Positions 54,735 to 64,000 of a DNA stretch of 64,000 bases are shown one piece after another. Source of the stretch: Onchocerca volvulus (Eukaryota > Nematoda > Chromadorea > Rhabditida > Onchocercidae); the NCBI GenBank assembly GCA_000499405.2, contig HG738138.1, positions 21,262,757 to 21,326,756 of the forward strand, written 5' to 3'. How positions within the stretch are numbered: position 1 is the first letter of the stretch; each line of letters begins with the position of its first letter. The notes under the pieces were generated by a model, which saw only the letters and a program-made list of their open reading frames with translations, was not told where the DNA came from and ran no database searches. The translations under genes were made by a program, and so were the position numbers.

Positions 54735-54970
54735 GATTTAAAGGTTAAATAGCGCCATGACAATTATTGTAAACCAGGATTACTTCAGGTCAAGTAGCGC
54801 GATATTTTTTTAAAAGGGACAATAAACATATTTACCGCCAAAATGCTCTGATTCACAGATAAACAAAGTTAGGTCTACTAATCATGAGACGCACTTTGGA
54901 GATCAAGAAGGAGGAGCTCCAAAAGGATTCAAAAGGTCAAAATTTTGGAGAGGATAGGAGTTCAGGTTCG
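54735..54970 (-). repeat. Dispersed repeat family, copy 3 (inverted)
   Basis: Reverse complement of copies 1 and 2: contains the complement of GGCGGTAAATATGTTTATTG, of GCGCTACTTGACCT, and of ACAATAATTGTCATGGCGCT. Confidence 0.75.
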
Positions 54971-55653
54971 ACACAGTTCGATAGGTCAAATTCGACAGTT
55001 CAGTAGAGCAGTTCGACTTGATTCGACCAGTTTTTTTTTTTTTCCACAACAAGAGCAGCAGTATGCATGCATCTCGAAACATTTGGGTATTAATAAAAAA
55101 GACGTCCAGACATGATTTTACTATTAAAATAGCGAAGTTTTTTCAATTTGAAATTTTCATTAGTAACAATAGAAAAGGCTGGAAATTATGAAAAAGAAAA
55201 TGATTCCGAAAAATTGTAGGAATATCCATTGGAAGAAGAATTGATTACTGAAGTTGTATTGAGGAATTTATTCATGCAGAAAGGAGGTTAAATATACCAG
55301 GAATTCACAGATATCGGTTGTTGATGGGATAGGGTGAAGAAAGAGGACGCGTGGCGACTCATAAAATAGATAGCAGTTATTTATAATCAATTCAAAACGA
55401 ATTATAAAAATTAAAAACGATTATAATAGGGATGCTGCACAGCACACTTCTTGCTAGAACTTCCCTTCAAAAAAGACTTTTTTTATGGAGGACAAAGTGC
55501 TTTAGGAATCGGACTACTTTTTTTGATCAAGGAAGTGAGAGGAAGAAGGTTGTTATCAAGTATCGAAGGACGTAATTAGCTATTACTTTACTTCTTTTGC
55601 AATTTCTCTCTTCTTTTATTCTTTTGAATGAAACTTTAATCTAATCTAAATCT

Positions 55654-55860
55654 TGTAAATAATCTTATGCTCCTTCTCTAAGCATTCAATTTGTCTGTTT
55701 GTTTATTCAACTTTTTTTTTTTTTTAAATAAGTTAACAGTAAAATCACTGACTGTTATATTATACAAGAATGATTCAATCAACATCAATCATTATTATTT
55801 TTATAACCAGAATCTAACTTGAATTTTCTGCCACCTTTTAATCACAATTATCTTTATTCA
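55654..55860 (+). repeat. Direct repeat block B, first copy
   Basis: Begins TGTAAATAATCTTATGCTCC and matches 57094-57290 over about 200 bp, with more divergence toward the 3' end. The T run and AAATAAG are shared. Confidence 0.85.
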
Positions 55861-57035
55861 ATTCATTGATCAAATTCATTAGCTGATGAATTCAATTTAA
55901 AGCATTTAAATTTCATCGTCTTCTATCTGTTTAAAAAAAAAAAAAAAAAAAAGAATGAAAATACGCATTGATGAAAATATAATCTGCCGCAATTTCCACT
56001 GACATATGTCTTCCGCTCTTCATTTCATTCAACCTCATTTTGATCATAATTATTTTTTTTTTTATTCGCCTTCAATCATTGTTACCTTTGAAAACACATC
56101 TCTATAGCAATCTACTATCATTTCTTATTACGATATATCATTATTTTTATTGTCTCGAAAATTTTCAGTCTTCAACCTTTAAGGTCTATCTGTCATTATT
56201 TCGAACTATTGCGAAATTTAATTTAATCATTCAAGCATATTCTCAAAATTATTTTCAAATTTCGCAACTTCGTTGGATTTTTGTAAAGCAGAATTTAATT
56301 CTTTAACAAGCATTGAATAAGAAAGCTTTCAATTGTTGCTTTTTTTTTTCCAATTGCCAAATAGACTTTAGAAAGTAAAATGTTGAAGATAGATTGATTC
56401 GCATTGAACAGTAAGCTCATAAATATTTCAATAGCTCATGAATATATTGACCCAATCGAACTTCTAATATAAATAAATACAATTTTATTAATTTTGAGAA
56501 AATTTTGATTTTATTCTTATGACATTTAATGTTTTTTGGCTGTTTTGTTATGAGAAGTATCTGTTGCTTTTAATAAAGAATTTCTTGATTGAAAGTGCTA
56601 ACCTATTTCATTTTAGATCTATTTTAACAAATAAGTGCTCAGCAAAAGTATAATATTTGAAGGACGTGCAGTGAGTTTTGTTACATTTATTGTTTTTATG
56701 GTAAATATGTAACAAGATCCTATATAAAAAGTGTCATTTTCGAAGTTTTTAATTTTAAGTGGAATATTTATTCCATTTAATATAAATGATTTCGATGAAA
56801 AGAATCTGAATTTCACGACTCCTTGAAATTTCCTTCATCAAACTGAAATTAGTGGATAGTTCATATTTGTCAAGTTATGCTTCAGTTCGATTGCTATCTT
56901 AGCCGTCATCAAAGTCTAAGCTCTCTTTCGCTTGAAGAGAAATTTCAGACGCAGATTTACTCAATCGGCCACCGCTGTTGGGTTTGATTTAGTTTAGCTG
57001 TTTAATTTTTACATTCCTATTTTCGAACGAAATTT

Positions 57036-57346
57036 AAAAACTTGAGAAGAAAACAACCAAATATTAAATATCAAAATCTTATTGTTAGATTACTGTAAAT
57101 AATCTTATGCTCCTTCTCTAAGCATTCAATTTGTCTTTTTGTTTATTCAACTTTTTTTTTTTTTTAAATAAGCAGTAGAATCATTGACTGTTATTTTATA
57201 CAATAACGATTCAATAAATATCAATCATTATTATTGTTATAATCATAATCTGATTTTAATTTTCGGTCATCTTTTAATCACAATTATAAAACTTGAGAAG
57301 AAAACACATCAAATATTAAGTATCAAAATCTTATTGTTAGATTACT
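57036..57346 (+). repeat. Nested duplication A-B-A'
   Basis: A 60-bp block A (57036-57094: AACTTGAGAAGAAAAC, then ATCAAAATCTTATTGTTAGA) recurs at 57287-57346. Between them lies the second copy of block B (57094-57288), whose first copy is at 55654-55860. Confidence 0.85.
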
Positions 57347-60300
57347 TTCAAATTAAATTCTTACTGAGAAAAATTCAGTATCTGTTATGCATTGATTCCT
57401 ATCATGCTTATCATTCTCTGTTCTTAATTAGAATTCTGTTTAGAGGTTCTTAATTATTAATTTCATCTTAATCGCTGTAGAAAAACTACGAGAAAATTAC
57501 AAGGATAAACTGAGAATGTGTTGTAAATGCAATAGAGGTAATGATTATGTGATTTCGAGCTCTTTGGAAGATATTTAGTTTCGATTTAACGGATCTATTT
57601 CGAAAGCTGTTGGATATTTGTGTAGACAGGCAAAGCAGAAACCAATGTTTTAGGTTGAAAGTAGCTTTCAAGTAGTCAACGAAATGAGTTTTGAAATTGC
57701 AGCCCATAAATCTAGCACTTCAAAGAACGTGTCTACCTCCCACATAGCTCCTCATCCAGACCATTTCACCATCCTATGTTGCATCATTTAGTTCGATTTA
57801 CGCACTCACCTTTGCAAGAATTCCATCGTATTGAAGATGAATATTGGAAAATACTTATCTTCTGTTTTTCATTCGAAATTAATTACTATGTCAATTTGAG
57901 TGCCATTTAATCCGTAGTTACATTTTGAGTTGTCAAAAAGCACGCTACTGCATGTTGGTCTAGTTCTCTTATCGTTAAAAATATAAAAAAGATTAGAATA
58001 TGGAACATTTCACTTTTCATAACTTTTAACTTCTTTTTAATTTTGTCCACAAATGAAAAATATTTGCATAACATGCTAAAACAATGAAGATTTTTTTTTT
58101 TTTTTCAGAATCTGAGGATCTTTAACAGACGTCGTTAGATTTCCGTATGATAACTTTTGTCACCTTTGTAAAACGATAGAACTTTTAAAGTTGTCCCAAT
58201 AACAGTGGCTGAAATTCATCAAAAGATGGAAATAGATGGTTTGATGATGAACATAGGAAAAAATTGATAAGCATGGCATTAAGTTATATGTAGAGGGATG
58301 GAATATAAAAGGTCTGCATAAATAAGCATCAATCATAGATAAACTGTCCGGCGATCAACACATCGACCACATTTTCATGGTGACTTTATGCCCGATAACT
58401 CATTCATTTTTGAGTTTTTCATTGCTATTTCCAATATATACACAGCCACCTATTTTATCACAAATCCATCATTTCTTTGTCCTTTGGGATCATTGCCTTT
58501 ATCAAGCTTTCAGGCTCAAAATTTTGTTTAGATTTCGAATTTGTCTGCCAAAGCTTTCATTTCAAGTGATGGTAATCATATTGAAATGCTAGTCTTTTTC
58601 TTGGCCGATTTTTTCTGACTTGTTCAGATCTTCTATGAACAGATTTTCAAAATTTTGATTTCTTTTCCAAAACATGAAATTGATCGAAAAAATAGAATGC
58701 AAATTTCTTAAGGTTGCAGCATGCTTGTCACTGTCAATTTATTGAATGACTACAATATGATTTTGCTCGCTCAGACTACCAAACTATTATTAGTCGGTTC
58801 CTTTAACTCGATTGTTGTTTTGAATTAATTTTAACTTTGAATTTTTCAACCATCTGTCTTGTTTTATTTTTCCTACAAATCCAAAAAAAGCATTCAAGTG
58901 GATCAAATGATATATAAATTGTAATAAGGACTGTCAACAACACTGTATCACGATTTTTTCATATCCACTATGACTAAAAATTCTGAAACACTCAGCAACA
59001 GCAATTCTGAGAAAATAATAATGCCTCGGGACGAACTTTTACTTACTGATGTCAATTTTATTGTTAAAAACTTCGATCCTTATCAGTTCTGTTCCAAATT
59101 CCGTTACATCAATTATTTTTTACTTACATAAAACCAAGATATGGATCTCGAAGTTATCCTGATTGATAGGGATTAAAAAATCATTATTATGTCATTTATT
59201 CCTTCTTTTCTTGTTAGAATTGACCACTAAAACATGCTAGATACGGCTCACAAATTCCTTCTTTAATCTGATAAATTGATTTTGATCAGATAGTAGTTGT
59301 ACTTGCGACTAATTAAAGTATCTTGTATCAGTACTTCAGAATTGTACCATGGCGATTTTTCTTTGATTTGTATAAGAAAAAACTTAGCGAAAAGTTGTCC
59401 ATATGGAATAAAGTGTTATGTAAGTGCCACGTAATTTTTCGTGTCGCTTTGCTTGAAATATGTTTGAAAAATGACAAATATCTTCATACTTTTTCAAATT
59501 GATGTCTTCCAAAGTCTGTATTATTTCTAAATAAATCTAAATTTAGAACATTTACATTTCAAAATGCTGTAAAACATAATTCGCTATTATTTTCTGCTAA
59601 AATAAATTTTGTCATTTACCTTTGATTCGTGTTATAGAAATTCCAATTTCTAATTTTTAAATTAAGTAATGACTCTGCTATTTTGTTCTATTTTGATCAC
59701 ATACAAAAAGTATTGCTTTAAAAATTACTGAATTCACAAGTTAACGATAAGATTTCGAAAATGATGCTTCAAAAATTTGGAAATCTTCAAAGCAAATATT
59801 GGAAAGCAAATTTTAATCAGTAATTTTTTTACCAAATATAAACTGAAGAGTTTATAAAGCGCGAATTTTAACTTCTGTTACTTCTTTGCCTGTAGATTCT
59901 GCGCTCCAAGAAAAATCTTATCGCGATTTCGATCCTGCAAGTAATTTTTAGAAAGCAATGAATTGAAGATCAATGATATCAAAGAGATGGACACTCAAAG
60001 TAAATAAAAACAGTTTCGCTGATGAGATAATTGAGAATTTAGTTTGTTATACCCCGTATCGTCAACATCTCATTCTGCTGTCCATTCGATTTTACTATCT
60101 TCTACTTGGCTACAAATGAAATTTTGAAATCGACTTAGTGCTATTCCAAATGCTTCAATATCTATCCATTTTTATACTTTTTTTGTATAAATTGTTAAAA
60201 AATGAAAGTTATTCGATGATTAATTTAGTCCTGCAAAGTCATTAATTTCATTCAACTTGTGCAAGTTTGCAGTTGGGACACTGCGATTAACTCACTTGTG

Positions 60301-60700
60301 TAGGCATGACAATGTGCTTGTTTGTTCGATGCAGTGCTGTCAATCGTAATATAAAAAAGATTTCGGCTCCTATCTCAGTTTAGTTTAAATGATCAAGAAG
60401 AAATGCTGATGACACATATATTAGCTACACACATTATCGAGATCAATATTTACTCTCGTTGATTAATTAAGGATATTAGCTTACTGTAATGCTGAAAATT
60501 TCTTTGCTACCACATCGAATATACTTCTCCGAAGTCCGTTCTCTTCATTGTTTTTCCATACTTTAATACTAGAAAGAATCTTCAAAAGCATTTGTTGACT
60601 TCAGTATTCTGAAGAATCTTTTATGAATGCTCAAAACATTAAGCAAATGAAATAGATTGCATCAGATGGAGTGACTTCGAATTTCTCCACATGGTCATGG

Positions 60701-60901
60701 TCACACTTCATAGCGATACTTAATTCTGTCAACTTGATTACAAATGATCTTGCATATGACTGCACAATTCAAAACCGCGAATGAAGTAGTATGACAGGCA
60801 TGCTCATCTGGTGAGCAGATATTGCATGCGGCTTGTCTTTTGAAATTGCATAATTCTGCTATTGCGCCAAATTGTCGCACAGAAGAAGGAAAATTTTTTG
60901 A
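60701..60901 (-). other. Cys-rich open frame without ATG
   Basis: 66 open codons ending in TGA, with seven Cys in the C-terminal two thirds (ELCNFKRQAACNICSPDEHA, then CAVICKIICNQVDRIK). There is no ATG; acceptor-like CAATAG/CAG sites lie inside. It could be an exon of a small secreted peptide gene or chance. Confidence 0.2.
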
Positions 60902-62189
60902 TCACAGAAATTTCGAATATTGGAGCAACTTTCTTTGATATAATGCAGTTTCGAAATTGAGTCATACACCTCCGTGCAGGGTTCATTTTTAATTTCTGAA
61001 ACTTTAAAAAATCTCCAAAATAATCACTAAATTTGAGAACTGTTCGTTTTAAATAAGTGAAATCAGTGACCGGTTATGACATCAAGCCAATTTTTATGTT
61101 ATTAGACTAAACAATGAATTCCAAAGAAACTGCGAGATGATATGATACGAAACAATTGATTTGATGAATTGATAGTCTGCTAACAGTTAAGTTCGGTGAT
61201 ATCAATAAATCAATTAGGCAATTACAGATAAAAAGAAGACGACTGAATTTATGAGCCACCACGACCTCAGTCCTCATTTCGTTATATCTAGTACTATTGA
61301 GCCAGCCATTAGTGGTACCATGTAAATGACGAAAGAAGGATCTGGTGGAGAACTTGAATGATGAAAAAATAAGATAGCAGTGTGATGAAGTTTGAGTCAC
61401 TGATCTGCTCAATTTGACACACCCATATCACTGATTAAATATCTTAATCAAATTGAATGCTTGTCTTTGATCTTCCCGATTTCTGTTATTGCTCATTGGT
61501 GAATTTGACCCTCTCTATAATTTACCATCTTCCTAAAGATGAAAAGCTAAGCAGTTGAATTTCAATTGAAGTACTTCTTTCTTTACAAGCGAAGCCTTTT
61601 GAATCATTCACAGGAACTTTTCTGGTTAGAAAGTCTTTTCTACTAAATTCCGGGAAATTTACAGTTTACCCGATTTAAATCTCTTTGTTAAAACTGTAAA
61701 ACCAAATATAAAACTTTGATTTTTAAATTCTATTCAATTTGCTTTTCAAAACCAAACAAGTTCGATCTTTGATTTTTGACTGGTATTTTTCTGATTGTAT
61801 GATCTGTTGCTAGCATACCAGAAAATTCTAGTTTGAGTAATGATGGCAAAATATATTTTCGATCTATCCCTGTGGTACTTTTCCATATTTCTGGTATCTA
61901 TCGTAAAAACGGCCGTTGATTAAATTGCGGATAAATATATTCAATTTATTTTTTGTCTTTATTTTTTCACTTTTTTTTTTTTTTTTTGAATTAAGCGATG
62001 CAACAAATTTCGAATTTTTTAGTAAGTGGCTATGGAATTATTAGATGATTAAATATTTTGATATCATTTCAGGAATTTTTACAAGGTATTTGATTATTTG
62101 ATAAGAAAGGGAGAAAGAGAGGAGACAAAGTTCGCTTCTCATATCAGTATGACCTGGTAATCCTTTTTAGGATGAGGCGAGAAATAAAC

Positions 62190-62415
62190 TTCAGGTTTAC
62201 TGAAGGAGGGGAAGGAATGCCTTCATGAAGAATGCTTCCCGGGGCCATCTGTCATTTTGTCCTACGTGCAAGCACAGTATCAACACCTCTTCCCCTTCCA
62301 CTGTCCCCTTCCAACCTCTGCTCAGAGGCGGGCAGTAGCTCCTCGAAGGCGTGACGCGCATGTACTATTGGCGATGATCCCGGAGATGGGCAAGTACTGC
62401 ATCATCCTCTCCTGA
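62190..62415. other. GC-rich island, open plus-strand frame
   Basis: Base composition is far more GC-rich than in any neighbouring kilobase, with motifs such as TTCCCGGGGCC and AGGCGGGCAG. One plus-strand frame is open for about 75 codons after a CTTCAG acceptor-like site, with an Arg-rich middle (QRRAVAPRRRDAHVLLAM). Either an exon, a conserved regulatory element, or inserted DNA. Confidence 0.35.
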
Positions 62416-64000
62416 TTGCTTATGATTAGTTTGTCTCCAAATTATTCGATATGTCAGCGTTGCTTTCAGATATTCTTCGTCAAACTTATCAGATTTTTCA
62501 ATTATCAAATCTATCAGTTGTCTTCCAGTTGAGTGACATCGCGACAGGGCAGTGTTCGCAAGAATTTGAAAAATCGTTCACTTGCCAACTCCTCCTTTCC
62601 TCAATCTTCACTTCAATTTTCATTGTCGGTTTTTGATTCTTCGTAGAAACCTTCCATCAACGCTCAGTTTTTGAAATTTTTTCATTAATTTATGATAAAA
62701 ATATTCATGCATATGAAATTTAATATTATCATAAAATTGTCATCGTGAAATGTTGCTGCGCTCTTTTTCGAGATAAAGCAAGCATACCGATCTCCCGGGA
62801 AGCGGAGAGATGGATTCAGATTAGTCAAGCATTATACTAGCAATCTTGATAAATTGGTCATTTAAATCACTTACAACTTTTCATAGTGATAGAGTTGTAA
62901 TTTGAAACTTTAAATCGTTTCATTTTTTGCGCTTTTATTTATTTTAAAAATTTTCTTCGTTTTTCGTTGAGAATATTGAAAGCCCAGTTTGTAAAATAAA
63001 TCTCTTTAAGATTTCTATATTTTTTGAAGGATATGATGAATTTTAATTTGTTTCCGACAAAAAAAAAAATGCGATATAAAAACTATGCTCTTTTTACGTA
63101 TGTTGTAGGCAATGAACCAAATTGTTTTGCTGCTAATTTTTGCATGATTTTCAAATTTTATTTGGGATTATTCCAATTAATTTGAAAATTTTAATTCTAT
63201 TCCACTCAATTCCATTCTTAATTGTAACTAAACATCTTTTGGTACATTATTCATTCATCCCAACTATTTTATCAAATAAAACCTATTGTGATTTTTATTT
63301 TTTGGAGCATAGAACTATTTGTCACTAGTAATTAGCAGTTTTTTTTTTTCGTAAATCTCGAAGTTCTGCTACTTTTTTTGCATTATATCTAAACTTAAAA
63401 AACCTTAATGTAATGCGAAGAAGATAGCAGAAATGGACAACTCTTTGAGCTCCTCGACTTGCTTTCATTTGTTTCGAGTATTATTTTCTTAGAAAGGAGG
63501 AAAATTTTCCTCCTTTTTTATTAGATTGAATTTCGTTCCAATTCCAGCTAGTTTTTCGCTCACATTATTTATCAAAAATTTTCATTGACATTATTTGTTT
63601 GTAATATCTCAATATTAATGCAGTCCATTCAATTCATTCCTCTTGAAATTCAAGCTTGCAACACAAAGTTGGAGTAACATTTGATCCTTTTTCGTCTTGC
63701 ATCTTATTCAAATTTATGAATTATTTGGCATCTCTTCTGTCGAGGAATATATCCTAAGAATGATAACTTATGCAATTACACACAAATAAAATAACATAAA
63801 GATTGAGCAATTTCAAAAAATTTCGAAAGCTTACAACAAAAATTTCATACTTTTGATTTACCGATGAAAGTATAATAAATCTTTTTTTTTTTTATTTTAT
63901 TTAATTTAATGAACTTGCAACTTCTTAATTTTACTTATGTCTCATGTCCTAAAAAAATCTGAAAATATTTAAATATTTTTGGATAGAGAAAAAGAAAAAA

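Larger units (their letters stand above)
48163..64000. other. Gene-poor 15.8 kb with scattered exon-like stretches and repeats
   Basis: No family could be recognised on either strand. Items worth listing are given separately: open frames at 49381, 51633, 52040, 53743 and 60701; dispersed repeats; duplicated blocks near 55.7 and 57.1 kb; a GC-rich island at 62.2 kb. T and A runs are frequent (for example 53589-53608 and 55932-55951). It could be intronic DNA of a gene with widely spaced exons. Confidence 0.45.

Overview
The window looks like nuclear DNA of a nematode, most likely a filarial worm (Onchocercidae). The grounds are AT-rich sequence, many short GT-AG introns with worm-type TTTCAG acceptors, acceptor-like sites just upstream of several start codons (as for spliced-leader trans-splicing), and animal gene families throughout. 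A fragment resembling the HemD protein of Wolbachia endosymbionts also fits a filarial host. The species cannot be told from the sequence. All multi-exon models below were built by hand from splice signals, reading phase and protein-family resemblance.

Layout. 0-5 kb, minus strand: the 5' part of HEATR5 (3' end beyond the left edge), a tiny uncertain gene 21 nt upstream of it, and SAYSD1, spaced like a nematode operon. 4.65-5.26 kb: a bidirectional promoter interval carrying eight 22-bp repeats. 5.3-6.8 kb, plus strand: an unrecognised 213-residue gene. 10.6-16.4 kb, plus: a K+-dependent Na+/Ca2+ exchanger (NCKX/SLC24). 19.7-23.1 kb, minus: GHITM/TMBIM5, an inner-mitochondrial-membrane protein. 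24.5-25.6 kb, minus: BolA1, of mitochondrial Fe-S metabolism. 25.6-26.0 kb: the HemD-like fragment. 26.6-32.7 kb, plus: paraplegin (SPG7), an m-AAA protease subunit. 36.3-36.6 kb, minus: two exons of a possible coiled-coil ciliary protein. 41.3-41.9 kb, plus: a possible 99-residue gene. 45.0-48.2 kb, plus: an intracellular CAP-domain (GAPR-1/GLIPR2-like) protein with a GC-AG intron. 48.2-64 kb: no gene that I can recognise, but duplicated blocks, a dispersed repeat family, a few exon-like open stretches and one GC-rich island.

How the genes fit together. The centre (19.7-32.7 kb) holds three neighbouring genes for mitochondrial proteins. GHITM/TMBIM5 and the m-AAA protease are functionally linked in mammals, so the neighbourhood may be meaningful, although chance cannot be excluded. 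BolA1 and paraplegin are divergent and share a roughly 1 kb upstream interval, and the HemD-like fragment sits inside it. The animal is not expected to make haem by the classical pathway, so a HemD relic there is best explained as old endosymbiont DNA.
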